64,000 nucleotides of DNA from Alkalimonas amylolytica (lineage in GTDB: Bacteria; Pseudomonadota; Gammaproteobacteria; Enterobacterales; Alteromonadaceae). The stretch lies in contig NZ_FNRM01000002.1 in NCBI RefSeq assembly GCF_900107845.1, positions 266,896 through 330,895 of the forward strand. Reading direction: 5' to 3'. The translations under genes and the position numbers were made by a program. Shown here one piece after another: positions 40,982 through 50,387 of this stretch (the stretch's first letter is position 1; each line of letters begins with the position of its first letter). The notes under the pieces are model-generated. The model was not told where the DNA came from, ran no database searches, and worked only from the letters and a program-made list of their open reading frames with translations.

Positions 40982-42712
40982 CTAACGCTGCAATAAAAAC
41001 AGCCAAATCACCAGTAGCAAGGTAACAAACCAAAAACCAGACAGCAGTTGCCAGAACAACAGGCTACTGGTACGGGTGTTGCGTTTGACTTCCTCGCGCA
41101 GAAAGTCTGGGTTGGGCTGTTTTAAGTCGCGCAGCAGGCTCTGCAGTGTGGTGTAGCGCTGCTGCAAATCAAACGCCACGCCTTTTTCCAGCGCCCGATC
41201 AAACCACAGCGGAATGCGTGGGTTGTGCTCGCGCGCCGGGATATAACGCAGCCGGTCAAAATCGCTGGCGGTGCGGCAATCTTCGATTTTACTGCCATAA
41301 GGCAACTGGCCGGTAAAGAGCTCGTAGCTGATGGTTGCGAGCGAGTAGACATCGCCCTGAATGCCGGAGTTATGGCCTTGCAGGTACAAGGGATCGGAAT
41401 AACTGGCGGTGCCCAGCGCGGCTTCGTGCTCCAGCGGCACAAAAATTTCGGCCACCCCGGCAACAAAGACCGAGCCAAAATCGACGATTTTGACCTGATC
41501 ATCGGCCGTGACCAGGATATTGCCGGGCTTTAGATCCTGATGGATGGCCTCGCAATCATGAAACGCCTGCAAGCCTTTGGCAATTTGCTCCACCAGCTTG
41601 ATAGCCCGACCCGGTTTGACTGGTTGGTGCTGCTGCATCCATTGCTCCAGACTGATTCCTTGCACATATTCCATCAGGTAATACAAAAAACTGCGCGGCC
41701 GGCTTTGCCGGATCACTTTGACCACATACGGGCTTTGGATGCGGCTGCCTATCCACTCCTCGCGGATAAAGCGGTCAATGTAATTGGGATCGTCGCTGTA
41801 ATTGACCGACGGGCATTTTAAAATCAGGCTCTGCGCCGTATCGGTATCGGTTACCAGATACAGATGGCTGCGCTCACTGGCGTAAAGCTCGCGCTCGATG
41901 CGGTAGCCATCCACCTTCATGCCCGGTGCCAGCACTGGTGGAAACGGCAGCCGGGTTAAGCGCTCGTTGTAATCGTCGATGCTCTCAGCCGGCAGCGCAT
42001 CCACCCGGGCCAGCACAATAGAGATATTATCATCCGAGCCCTGGCGAAGCGCCAGCTCAGTCAGGGCCTGCACTTTTTGCCCGGCACTGCTATCCGCCAG
42101 CAGTTGCTCCAGCAGTTGTTGCTCGCTGACAAAGTCGTGCAAGCCGTCCGTGCTTAGTACAAACCAATCCCCTGGCTGCAGCTGCTGACGGCCGGCATCC
42201 AGTTGCAACTGATTGCTCATACCAAGTGCCCGCGCCAGAAACTGCCGCTTATCCTGCAGTACGGTGCTGTGATCGGTACTGAGCTGGCTGAGTTGCTGGC
42301 CGCGGCAATGCCAGATGCGGCTGTCGCCAACATGAAAGAAATACGCGGTATGGGATTTCAGCACCAGTGCACTAAAGGTACAGAGATGGCCTTTTAACTC
42401 GTTGGCAAAAGCATGGCTGCGGCGGTACAAGCGCAAATTGATGGTGGACAGCACCTGTTCGGCGCTTTGCCGCACCGACCAGGTATCCGGGGTATTCAGG
42501 TAGTCCTGCACAAAAGAAGTCACCGCCGTTTGGCTGGCCTCGCGGCCTGCTTCGGCACTGCTGACCCCATCGGCCAGCGCCAGCACCGCCCCTTTGTAGG
42601 TTCGAAGGTATGGATCGTCCGGCAGTTGCCAGCAGACCGCATCTTCGTTGCCGGTTTTACCGCCAGCTTCCGAGCTGGCGGCAATGGTCAGTTGCAACAG
42701 CGGTGCGCTCAA
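40982..42712 (-). CDS. Bifunctional PP2C-type phosphatase/Ser-Thr kinase with C-terminal anchor
   Basis: A 576-residue protein. Residues about 8-235 form a PP2C phosphatase (SSEAGGKTGNEDAV, LALADGVSSAEAG, HVGDSRIW, GSDDNISIVLARV). Residues about 268-535 form a Hanks-type kinase (IHQDLKPGNILV, VDFGS in place of DFG with intact DFG core), and a single C-terminal helix (about 548-573) anchors it. It starts 11 bases after narK, so they are one operon. The same pairing with a nitrate transporter is known in Pseudomonas. It may regulate nitrate uptake by phosphorylation; that is inferred. A 5'-truncated copy lies at 36866-38110. Confidence 0.92.
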   Translation of the reverse strand: MSAPLLQLTIAASSEAGGKTGNEDAVCWQLPDDPYLRTYKGAVLALADGVSSAEAGREASQTAVTSFVQDYLNTPDTWSVRQSAEQVLSTINLRLYRRSHAFANELKGHLCTFSALVLKSHTAYFFHVGDSRIWHCRGQQLSQLSTDHSTVLQDKRQFLARALGMSNQLQLDAGRQQLQPGDWFVLSTDGLHDFVSEQQLLEQLLADSSAGQKVQALTELALRQGSDDNISIVLARVDALPAESIDDYNERLTRLPFPPVLAPGMKVDGYRIERELYASERSHLYLVTDTDTAQSLILKCPSVNYSDDPNYIDRFIREEWIGSRIQSPYVVKVIRQSRPRSFLYYLMEYVQGISLEQWMQQHQPVKPGRAIKLVEQIAKGLQAFHDCEAIHQDLKPGNILVTADDQVKIVDFGSVFVAGVAEIFVPLEHEAALGTASYSDPLYLQGHNSGIQGDVYSLATISYELFTGQLPYGSKIEDCRTASDFDRLRYIPAREHNPRIPLWFDRALEKGVAFDLQQRYTTLQSLLRDLKQPNPDFLREEVKRNTRTSSLLFWQLLSGFWFVTLLLVIWLFLLQR

Positions 42713-42723
42713 TGCAGCCCCCG

Positions 42724-44205
42724 TTATTTATGCCCAACATCAATGGTGTGAACCGTACCATCCGGCAGCACTTCGGTGATATGGCCTTTCGGGTTTTCCA
42801 AAAACAGAATGGCCACCAGACCGAACAGCGCCGAGGCTGCAATCACAAAGAAGAAAGTACTGTAGCTGACGAAACTAAGCACGGTCAAATAGACCACAGC
42901 GCCCACATTGCCGTAGGCTCCGGCCATACCAGCGATCTGGCCGGTCATGCTGCGTTTGATCAGCGGGATCATCGAAAAGACCGCGCCCTCACCCGCCTGC
43001 ACAAAGAACGAACACGCCATGGTCACCAGCACCGCCAGTGGGATCCACCAGTAGCTGTCGATCAGGCCCATCAGGAAGTAACCGACAGCCAGGCCGGCGA
43101 TGAGAATGATCATGCTACGCCGACGGCCAAATTTATCCGAGAACCAGCCGCCCATCGGCCGGGATATCAGGTTCATAAAGGCAAAACCAGAGGCCAGAAT
43201 ACCAGCCTTAACCGGCGTTAAGCCTTCAAAGGTTTGCAGGAAGTACAGTGGTAACATCGAGACCACCGCCAGCTCAGAGCCAAAGGTGGCGAAGTAGGCG
43301 ATGTTTAAAATCCCCACCTGCTTGAAGGAGTACTTTTGCATCTCTGGCACGCCTTCACGCAAATGCTCGGCATTGATGCGCCAGGTTTGCTGGGTCTGGA
43401 AGATAAAGAGCAGCACCAAAATACCCAGGAAAATATACATCCAGCTCTCGTCAAACAAGTTGACACCGGCCGGTGACAAGCGCCAGGCCAGAATGCCCAA
43501 CGCCAGATACATCGGGATATTCATGCCAATCAACAACCAGAGATCGCCCCAGCTGGTCACTTCCATGGCCCCGGTTTTCTTGGGTTTGAAGTAAATTGAG
43601 CCTTTAGGCGTATTGCGGGCATACTTGTAAAACACCAGGCCGTAGAGGCCACAGATCACGCCGACACTGGCAATGGCATAGCGCCAGCCATCATCGCCGC
43701 CATACATCAGCGCAATGGTGGGCAGCAACATGGCCGCTGCAGCCGAGCCAAAGTTGCCCCAGCCACCATAAATACCCTCTGCCGTACCGACCTGATGCGC
43801 CGGAAACCATTCACTGACCAAGCGAATGCCAATCACAAAGCCAGCACCAACAAACCCCAGCAAGAAGCGGAAAATGGCCAGACTGGTGTAGGTGTTGGCA
43901 AAGGCAAAACCAATGCACAAAAAGGCCGAGATAATCAGCAAGCCGGAGTAAATAATACGCGGGCCATACTTATCGACCAGCATCCCCACCACAATCCGTG
44001 CCGGTATGGTGATGGCAACGTTTAAAATAAGCAAAGCACGAATTTGCGCATCGGTCAGACTTAAGCTGGCCTGGATCGATGAAAGCAGCGGCGCATGGGC
44101 GAACCAGACCGCGAAGGTCAAAAAGAACGCAAACCAGGTCAGGTGCAGGGTTTTGATTTTCGGGTCGCTGAATCGCAGCAGATTCAGACTGCCAGTGTCA
44201 GACAT
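42724..44205 (-). CDS. narK: Nitrate/nitrite transporter, NarK/NasA type
   Basis: A 493-residue major facilitator protein with twelve membrane helices. Nitrate-porter signatures are visible in [14 protein letters not shown] (fifth helix) and [13 protein letters not shown] (eleventh helix). It should import nitrate or exchange it for nitrite. GAGGTGAG lies just before the ATG. The PP2C/kinase gene follows in the same operon. A perfect FNR box lies 66 bases upstream of the start. Confidence 0.93.
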   Translation of the reverse strand: MSDTGSLNLLRFSDPKIKTLHLTWFAFFLTFAVWFAHAPLLSSIQASLSLTDAQIRALLILNVAITIPARIVVGMLVDKYGPRIIYSGLLIISAFLCIGFAFANTYTSLAIFRFLLGFVGAGFVIGIRLVSEWFPAHQVGTAEGIYGGWGNFGSAAAAMLLPTIALMYGGDDGWRYAIASVGVICGLYGLVFYKYARNTPKGSIYFKPKKTGAMEVTSWGDLWLLIGMNIPMYLALGILAWRLSPAGVNLFDESWMYIFLGILVLLFIFQTQQTWRINAEHLREGVPEMQKYSFKQVGILNIAYFATFGSELAVVSMLPLYFLQTFEGLTPVKAGILASGFAFMNLISRPMGGWFSDKFGRRRSMIILIAGLAVGYFLMGLIDSYWWIPLAVLVTMACSFFVQAGEGAVFSMIPLIKRSMTGQIAGMAGAYGNVGAVVYLTVLSFVSYSTFFFVIAASALFGLVAILFLENPKGHITEVLPDGTVHTIDVGHK

Positions 44206-44270
44206 AACTCACCTCGGGTGTGAAAGGACAATTCCTGGCGCCAGTTTCTGCGCCTTTGCCTGAGCATAAC

Positions 44271-44284
44271 TTGATCTGCATCAA
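44271..44284. promoter_or_regulatory. FNR box between the two narK genes
   Basis: TTGATCTGCATCAA is a perfect FNR consensus between divergent narK (-) and the second narK gene (+). The spacing favours narK, whose start is 66 bases away, but the site could also serve the plus-strand operon. Confidence 0.82.
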
Positions 44285-44509
44285 CAGGAAAAACCATTGA
44301 AATTACAAGGATAAGGGGCATTACCCCCTAGGTGATAGCCGCACCCGGTCGCCAGCTCAGGGCCCTGCTGCACACCCTAACCACAAAGGAGTAGCTGCCA
44401 ACAAAAACAGAGCAGGCCAGGCTTCTTCGGGGTATTCCCTGGGCGCCATGCAGCAGCGCGAAAAGCGGCGTATGATAACCGCAGATCCCGCCACAGGAAC
44501 CACAGCCGG

Positions 44510-45793
44510 ATGAATGCAACCCTGCCCCACGCCTGGCGTGCTCTTACTCTGGCCACCCTGGCCTTTGCTGCCAATTTCTCGGTCTGGACTTTGTATGCCG
44601 TGCTGGCCATTGACTTTCAGGACAAGCTGGATTTAACCGGCACGCAACTGGGTATTTTGCTGTCGGCCCCCATTTTATCCGGTGCTTTGCTGCGCTTACC
44701 GCTTGGCATCCTGTCGGAATACCAAAGCGCCCGCAGCTTGTGGCTGTGGCAAATGGCACTGACCCTACCGGCGCTTATGCTGCTGCCCTGGATTGACAGT
44801 TTTCAGGGCTTTTTCTGGTTAGGGCTCTGGATTGGGGTTAGCGGCGTATCTTTTACCTTGGGTATTCGTTATGTCACCGACTGGTTTAGCCGTGAGCAGC
44901 AGGGCCTGGCGCTGGGTATTTTTGGTGCCGGCAATGCCGGCGCCGCCATTTCATTGATTTTGCTGCCGCTTTTGGTGCACTGGCAGGGCTGGGCCTGGAC
45001 CGGGCCGGCCTATGCCGCCGGCTTGCTGTTGATGCTGTTGCTGTTTGCCGGCTTTGCGCCCAAACTACCGGCCTATGTGCAAAGCTATCAGCCGCCCTGG
45101 CGTGAACAGCTCAAGCCGTTGCGCCATTCCCAGGTCTGGCGGTTTGGCCTGTACTATTACTTTGTGTTTGGCAGCTTTTTAGCCTTGATCCTCTGGCTGC
45201 CCCAGTACTACATGCAGGCCTACCAGCTGAATTTGCAGCAGGCGATGGCCTTTACCTTGTTTTTTGTCACCACCTCCAGCATGGCCCGAGCTCTGGGTGG
45301 CTGGTTTGCCGACCGCTACGGCGGCCGCGCCGTCAACTGGAGCGTGTTCTGGGTTTGTCTGGTGTGCTTGTTCTTTCTGAGCTACCCGCCCACCACCATG
45401 ACCATTCATGGCCTGGAGCGGGATGTGGAGCTGACCATAGAAATTAATGTCTGGCTCTTTACCGCACTGATTTTCATCATTGGCATTGCCCAAGGCTTTG
45501 GCCGCGCCAGTGTACTGAAAATTACCCACGATCATTACCCACAGCAAATGGGCTCTGTGGGTGGCATGATTGCCACCATAGGGGCCCTGGGCGGCTGCAC
45601 CCTGCCCATCGCCTTTGGTGCGGCGCAGGATGCCCTTGGTATTGCCAGTGCCAGCTTTATGGTGCTGTATGCCGTGCTGGCGCTGTGCATGACCATGATG
45701 TTTTTTGCCATTCGCAGCGAGCAGCTGCAAAAGCAGCTGCAAGCGGCACTCGCCAGTAACTTCTTTGAGGATAACGACGATGCAAATCACTGA
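44510..45793 (+). CDS. Nitrate transporter, NarK1-like
   Basis: A 427-residue major facilitator protein with twelve helices. LGIFGAGNAGAAISLILLPLL and MGSVGGMIATIGALGGCTLP fill the places of the two nitrate signatures in the NarK1 (nitrate/proton symporter) group. It overlaps the start of nnrS by 14 bases, so both are one operon. The presence of two different NarK types suggests one for import and one for nitrate/nitrite exchange; this is inference from families. Confidence 0.87.
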   Translation: MNATLPHAWRALTLATLAFAANFSVWTLYAVLAIDFQDKLDLTGTQLGILLSAPILSGALLRLPLGILSEYQSARSLWLWQMALTLPALMLLPWIDSFQGFFWLGLWIGVSGVSFTLGIRYVTDWFSREQQGLALGIFGAGNAGAAISLILLPLLVHWQGWAWTGPAYAAGLLLMLLLFAGFAPKLPAYVQSYQPPWREQLKPLRHSQVWRFGLYYYFVFGSFLALILWLPQYYMQAYQLNLQQAMAFTLFFVTTSSMARALGGWFADRYGGRAVNWSVFWVCLVCLFFLSYPPTTMTIHGLERDVELTIEINVWLFTALIFIIGIAQGFGRASVLKITHDHYPQQMGSVGGMIATIGALGGCTLPIAFGAAQDALGIASASFMVLYAVLALCMTMMFFAIRSEQLQKQLQAALASNFFEDNDDANH

Positions 45794-46979
45794 TTTACAG
45801 CAAGAAGAGGCACTCAAGCCGTTGCTGCGCCAGGCGTTTCGGCCACTGTTTTTATTTGGCGCCCTGTTCAGCTTGCTGGCCATGTTGCTATGGGGCCTGG
45901 CGCTCAGCGGCGTGATTGCACTGCATCCTTATGGCGATCTGCTGTTCTGGCATCAGCATGAAATGCTGTTTGGCTTTGTAGCCGCCATTATTGTCGGTTT
46001 TTTACTGACCGCCGTACAAAACTGGACCGGCCTGCGCGCCACCCATGGCAGTCCGCTGCTCATACTGACGCTGGTATGGCTGGCTGCCAGGGCGCTGATG
46101 CTGTTTGGTGGTTCGCTGCCTGGCGTTTTGGTCGCTGCGGTGGATCTGGCTTTTTTACCGCTGGCCGCCCTGTTGTTTGGCCGCATCCTGCTCAAAGCCG
46201 GCCAAAGCCGTAATCTGTTTTTTGTCCCACTGTTGTTCCTACTCACCGTTTGCAATGGCCTGATGCATGCCGGGGTGCTGCTGAACCAGCCAATGTACAG
46301 CCAGCACGGTATGCTCAATACCATCTGGCTGATCACTCTGGTGATGGCCATCGTCTCTGGCCGGGTGCTGCCGATGTTTACCGCCAATGGCACCCAGACC
46401 CCGAAAATCGAGGCCAAGCCCTGGCTGGATAACGCCGCCCTTGGCTCGCTCTGGCTGATTTTTGGCCTGCACTTTTTGCTGCTGGCCAGTTGGCTGCCGG
46501 CAAGCATCATGGCGGTGATTTACGCCACTGCCGCCCTGTTGTGCGGCTGGCGGCTGATACGGGTGAAGGTCTGGCTGACCTTTCGGGTGCCTTTGCTCTG
46601 GTCGTTGCACATCGCCTGTTACTTTATTCCTGTTGGGCTGGCACTATTCGCTGCCAAAGCAGCTGGCTTTGCCGTCAGCCAAAGCACCGCCATCCATGCG
46701 CTAACGGCGGGCGCCATGGGGGTGATGATTCTGGCAATGATGGCGCGGGTCTCGCTCGGCCATACCGGCCGTATCCTGCAGCCCAAACCTGTGATGGCTG
46801 CCGCCTTTGTGCTGTTGATTGCCTCTGTCCTGCTGCGGGTGCTGGCGCAGTGGCTGCCGGGTTTTGCCCTGTACTGGTATCAACTGGCGATTGGCGGTTG
46901 GGTGCTGGCGTTTGCCTGTTATTGCTTAGTGTATTGGCCGGTACTGACCACGCCAAGAGCCGATGGCCGGCCGGGATAG
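45780..46979 (+). CDS. nnrS: NnrS-family membrane protein
   Basis: A 399-residue protein with about twelve membrane helices. NnrS motifs are visible: FRPLFLFGALFSLL at the start, HQHEMLFGFVAAIIVGFLLTAVQNWTG, SGRVLPMFTANGT, and HALTAGAMGVMILAMMARVSLGHTGR. NnrS is a haem- and copper-containing protein that eases nitric oxide stress in denitrifiers. I start it at the ATG at 45780, inside the end of the preceding transporter gene; the open frame from 45705 is longer than the family needs. Confidence 0.9.
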   Translation: MQITDLQQEEALKPLLRQAFRPLFLFGALFSLLAMLLWGLALSGVIALHPYGDLLFWHQHEMLFGFVAAIIVGFLLTAVQNWTGLRATHGSPLLILTLVWLAARALMLFGGSLPGVLVAAVDLAFLPLAALLFGRILLKAGQSRNLFFVPLLFLLTVCNGLMHAGVLLNQPMYSQHGMLNTIWLITLVMAIVSGRVLPMFTANGTQTPKIEAKPWLDNAALGSLWLIFGLHFLLLASWLPASIMAVIYATAALLCGWRLIRVKVWLTFRVPLLWSLHIACYFIPVGLALFAAKAAGFAVSQSTAIHALTAGAMGVMILAMMARVSLGHTGRILQPKPVMAAAFVLLIASVLLRVLAQWLPGFALYWYQLAIGGWVLAFACYCLVYWPVLTTPRADGRPG

Positions 46980-47025
46980 CCTGGTTGGCCAGGCGTACCA
47001 CTGATGGAGTAGTCGTCAAGAAAAC

Positions 47026-47066
47026 TTGATGCACATCAAATTGCTTTTGTTTTCAGCACCTAGACT
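47026..47066 (+). promoter_or_regulatory. FNR-dependent promoter of the DGC-domain gene
   Basis: TTGATGCACATCAA at 47026-47039 is a perfect FNR box. TAGACT at 47061-47066 is a fair -10 element at the class II distance, predicting a start near 47073. Confidence 0.82.
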
Positions 47067-47099
47067 GAGGATCTTTATAGATGAAAACAGGTACTGATT

Positions 47100-47501
47100 A
47101 TGAACCCGGCTTTACCAACATCTTCAGAACACAAACCTTTGGTGTATGCCTGCTCCGGCTGCTCCAATGTCGCTCAGCTGGCCAATGATCTGGCCGTGGT
47201 GTTGGATCGTCAGGGGCTGGCACAAATGTCCTGCATTGCCGGTGTCGGCGGCCATGTCAAACCACTGCTGAAAGTGGCTCAATCCGGCCGCCCCATACTG
47301 GCCATTGATGGCTGCCCGCTCAACTGTGTACGCCAGACCCTGGCGCAGCATCAGCTGGTGCCTACTTATCATCTCGAACTAAGCAGTCTGGGCTACAAGA
47401 AAAAAGAGCATGAGGACTGTAGCATCGGTGAAGCTTATCGCTTACTGCATCAGGTGCAAACCGAGATCCTGCCGCAGCTGTCAGCTGACGCCACAACTTG
47501 A
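47100..47501 (+). CDS. DGC-domain putative zinc-binding protein
   Basis: A 133-residue protein with the paired cysteine motifs of the DGC family (YACSGCSN near residue 17 and AIDGCPLNC near residue 63), presumed to bind zinc. Such genes often sit beside nnrS or nitrate-respiration genes in denitrifiers; the role is unknown. Its own FNR box shows anaerobic expression. It converges with moeB. Confidence 0.85.
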   Translation: MNPALPTSSEHKPLVYACSGCSNVAQLANDLAVVLDRQGLAQMSCIAGVGGHVKPLLKVAQSGRPILAIDGCPLNCVRQTLAQHQLVPTYHLELSSLGYKKKEHEDCSIGEAYRLLHQVQTEILPQLSADATT

Positions 47502-47527
47502 GTGCCGTGCGAACCCCGGCCACACAG

Positions 47528-48304
47528 CTAACCCACAGCACAAACCGGGCAGTGAGGATCGGCCGGCAACTGAAAGCACTGCCACTGGCCCTGCATCGCA
47601 TCAAACAACAGCAGACGGCCATAGGCGGGCTCGCCGACTTTGGACAAAATCTTAATCGCTTCCAGCGCCTGCATGCTGCCAATCACCCCAACCAGCGGCG
47701 ATAACACACCCGACTCCATGCAGCTGAGTTGCTGCTCCCCAAACAATTGGCTTAAGCACTGATAGCAGGCGTACTGACCATCCATCGGGAAACTGATCAC
47801 CTGGCCTTCCAGCCGGATGGCGGCACCGGATACCAAGGGGGTGCCGGTAGCAAAGCAAGCAGCATTGATGGCGTTACGGGTGGCCAGGTTGTCGCTGCAA
47901 TCGAGCACCAAATCAAAGTCCGCCAGCATCTGCTGCAGCTCCTGCTGCTGCAAGCGTCGGGTGAGAGCACTAAGCTTGGTATCCGGGTTCATGCCGCTTA
48001 AATGCCGGGCTGCCACCATTGCTTTTGGTTGGCCGATATCGCTTTGCCGGAATAAAATCTGGCGCTGCAGATTGCTGCTGTCAACCACATCATCATCAAC
48101 CAGGGTCAAGGCACCTACGCCGCTGGCGACCAGATAAGGCGCTGCCGCGCAGCCGAGGCCCCCAACGCCAATTTGCAACACGCTTGCCGCCAGCAAGGCT
48201 TCCTGGCCGTGAAAATCCATCGCCGGCAACATCAGGTGGCGGCTATAACGCAGGCTTTGAGCCTGGGTGAGCTCTTTCAGCTTGCTTTTATCTGCTTTCG
48301 TCAT
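47528..48304 (-). CDS. moeB: Molybdopterin-synthase adenylyltransferase
   Basis: A 258-residue ThiF/MoeB-family enzyme. It has the ATP-binding GVGGLGCAAAPYL, DDDVVDSSNLQRQ, a catalytic-type Cys region (ESGVLSPLVGVIGSMQA), and zinc-binding CYQC and CPVC pairs. It adenylylates the C-terminal Gly-Gly of MoaD (encoded at 53994). It overlaps the YbaN-like gene by 17 bases and lies downstream of norR on the same strand, so it may be expressed from norR read-through. Confidence 0.9.
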   Translation of the reverse strand: MTKADKSKLKELTQAQSLRYSRHLMLPAMDFHGQEALLAASVLQIGVGGLGCAAAPYLVASGVGALTLVDDDVVDSSNLQRQILFRQSDIGQPKAMVAARHLSGMNPDTKLSALTRRLQQQELQQMLADFDLVLDCSDNLATRNAINAACFATGTPLVSGAAIRLEGQVISFPMDGQYACYQCLSQLFGEQQLSCMESGVLSPLVGVIGSMQALEAIKILSKVGEPAYGRLLLFDAMQGQWQCFQLPADPHCPVCAVG

Positions 48305-48695
48305 GAGACTGCTCCATAGGGGGAAGCGAGACCGGCTCTGGCCGCAGCCATAACCAGGTGGCTACACCGGCTAAAAACGGTGGCAGGATAATTTTTAACA
48401 GCATAGGTGCCGCCGAAAACCACATCAGCAGCACCGAACCGGTCATCATCAAACTGGCCAGCCATTTGGCGCGGCGCGACACAGCACCATGCTGACGCCA
48501 GGCCAGAATGGGCGGGCCATAGCGTGGATGCTGTAACAGCCAGAGCTCCAGTGCTGGCCAGCCTTTGCCTGCGGACCAGGCCGATAGCAATAAAAAAGGC
48601 ACTGTTGGCAACCCCGGCAAGGGGATCCCAATCAAGCCAAGCAACAGAGCGCAAAGAGCCAGCAAACGCCAGAGCAGTATTTTCACAACCTTCAT
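48288..48695 (-). CDS. YbaN/DUF454-family membrane protein
   Basis: A 135-residue protein with the family start LLALCALLLGLIGIPLPGLPTVPFLLLSAWSAGKG, then HPRYGPPILAWRQHGAVSRRAKW and two further helices. Function is unknown. It overlaps norR by 4 bases and moeB by 17, so the three are translationally coupled. Confidence 0.88.
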   Translation of the reverse strand: MKVVKILLWRLLALCALLLGLIGIPLPGLPTVPFLLLSAWSAGKGWPALELWLLQHPRYGPPILAWRQHGAVSRRAKWLASLMMTGSVLLMWFSAAPMLLKIILPPFLAGVATWLWLRPEPVSLPPMEQSHDESR

Positions 48696-50239
48696 GCCGG
48701 CTCCTTACCTGCTTTTAAACCAAGTTTTTGTGCCAGTTTATGCAAGTTGCTGGCATCAACGCCCAGAGCCCGGGCTGCGTCGGCCCAGCACTGCTGGTGT
48801 TGCTGCAAGGCGCTGCTGATCATTTGCCGCTGAGTGCATTGCACTGCCTGCTTCAGGCTTAAGCCCGCTAAAGGCAAGCTCTGCTCAGCGCGGTTCTGCG
48901 ACAGGTTGCTTTCGCTGGCGGCAAGTCCGAGCCAATGGGCCTCAAGCGTAACAATATCCTGTCGGTTCTGGCCATGGCTCAGTGCCTGGATCGCGGCCCT
49001 ACTCAATACATGCTCCAGCTCGCGGACATTACCCGGCCAATCGTACTGCAGCAATAACTGCTCTGCTTCGGCAGCGAAGCGCAGGCTACGAAACCCCAGC
49101 CGAACCCGGTTTTGTTCCAAAAAGTGACCGGCCAACAGCAAAATATCCAGCTCGCGTTCGCGCAGCGGTGGAATAGGCAGCGGATAGACCGACAGCCGAT
49201 GGTACAAATCGGCCCGAAACTCGCCATCCTGTACCCGTTTCGCTAATTGCCGGTTGGTCGCTGCCACAATACGTACATTGACAGTGCGGGGTTTATCCGT
49301 GCCCAGGCGCTGCACCTCACCATTTTGCAGCACCCGCAGCAACTTGGCCTGAATGGATAGCGGCAACTCGCCAACTTCATCCAAAAACAAGGTGCCACCA
49401 TCAGCCGCTTCAAAACGGCCTGCCCGATCATGGCCAGCGCCGGAAAAAGCCCCTTTCACATGACCAAATAACTCGCTTTCTGCCAGTGTTTCCGGTAAAG
49501 CGGCACAATTGATGTACACCATTGGTTTACTACAACGTGGCGATAGCTGATGCAAACGCTGAGCAAAGAGTTCTTTGCCGGTGCCGGTTTCACCCAGCAA
49601 TAACACCGGTAGATCCGAGTCGGCCACCACATCCAGTTGCCGTAATACCTGCTGCATCACCTTGCTCTGGCCGATAATAGCACCATCCGCCTTCCCTGCT
49701 GCCACAACCGCTTCACTATGATTTCTGCTTTGTCGCAGCACGCGGTTATCCCGCTCTAACCGGCAGACCCGCACGATGGATTCAATCAAGAAACTATAAT
49801 GCTGCAAACGGGCCTCACTGGCCTGATCGAAAGTCCCCGCTTCCAGCGCATCCAGCGTAATGGCGCCCCAGCATTCGCCTTCCACATACAAGCTCATGCC
49901 CATGCAATCATGCACCGCCAATGGCTGCTCCGGCCTGGTGTCCAGCAAGCCATCGTAGGGATCTGGCAAGCTCGAATCCGGTGCAAACCGCACCGGCTCG
50001 CGCCTGGCCATAATGGCTGCCAGTCTGGGGTGATGTGCTATTGCAAAGTGGCGGCCCAGCGCTTCGCGAGCCAGTCCTTGCATCGCCACAGGCTTTAAAT
50101 AGTCCTGCTGCTTTTGCAACAACACCACAGCCCCGCAGCCAAATTCAGCCATCAGATTACTGACCAGTCGCTGCAGCCGGACCGGTGCCGGCAACTCAGT
50201 CACCAGATCGGCCAGTAAGATGGTTGGTAATACCGTCAT
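48692..50239 (-). CDS. norR: Nitric oxide-responsive sigma-54 activator NorR
   Basis: A ~515-residue regulator. The N-terminal GAF domain keeps the residues that hold the NO-sensing iron in E. coli NorR (Arg and Asp in VRFAPDSSLPDPYDG, His and Cys in VHDCMG). The AAA+ domain has Walker A GETGTGKE, a GAFSGA form of the sigma-54-contacting GAFTGA loop, and GTLFLDEVGEL. A Fis-type helix-turn-helix ends the protein. The likely start is the ATG at 50239, three codons into the open frame. It is divergent from ric, which has a sigma-54 promoter, the arrangement seen for NorR and its targets. Confidence 0.93.
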   Translation of the reverse strand: MTVLPTILLADLVTELPAPVRLQRLVSNLMAEFGCGAVVLLQKQQDYLKPVAMQGLAREALGRHFAIAHHPRLAAIMARREPVRFAPDSSLPDPYDGLLDTRPEQPLAVHDCMGMSLYVEGECWGAITLDALEAGTFDQASEARLQHYSFLIESIVRVCRLERDNRVLRQSRNHSEAVVAAGKADGAIIGQSKVMQQVLRQLDVVADSDLPVLLLGETGTGKELFAQRLHQLSPRCSKPMVYINCAALPETLAESELFGHVKGAFSGAGHDRAGRFEAADGGTLFLDEVGELPLSIQAKLLRVLQNGEVQRLGTDKPRTVNVRIVAATNRQLAKRVQDGEFRADLYHRLSVYPLPIPPLRERELDILLLAGHFLEQNRVRLGFRSLRFAAEAEQLLLQYDWPGNVRELEHVLSRAAIQALSHGQNRQDIVTLEAHWLGLAASESNLSQNRAEQSLPLAGLSLKQAVQCTQRQMISSALQQHQQCWADAARALGVDASNLHKLAQKLGLKAGKEPA

Positions 50240-50331
50240 TTTCACCACTTGGGGTAAATTTCACCATTCGCTTTAGGGTGCAATATACCATGCGGCCCGA
50301 AAAAGCTATAGGAATCAAAGGTGGTAGTTCA

Positions 50332-50347
50332 TGGCATGGCGCTTGCT
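50332..50347 (+). promoter_or_regulatory. Sigma-54 promoter of ric
   Basis: TGGCATGGCGCTTGCT matches the -24/-12 consensus TGGCAC-N5-TTGCW with one change, with GG and GC twelve bases apart. It lies about 40 bases before the ric start and next to norR, a sigma-54 activator. Repeated TTTCACCA motifs at about 50240-50270 could be activator sites. Confidence 0.82.
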
Positions 50348-50387
50348 CCTCACAGACAGACAACCCCCATTAGATCAGGAGTAAAGC

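Noticed and set aside
44300-44340. NarL heptamers between the two narK genes
   Set aside because: Sequences such as TACCCCC and AGGGGCA each miss the consensus and do not form a 7-2-7 pair.
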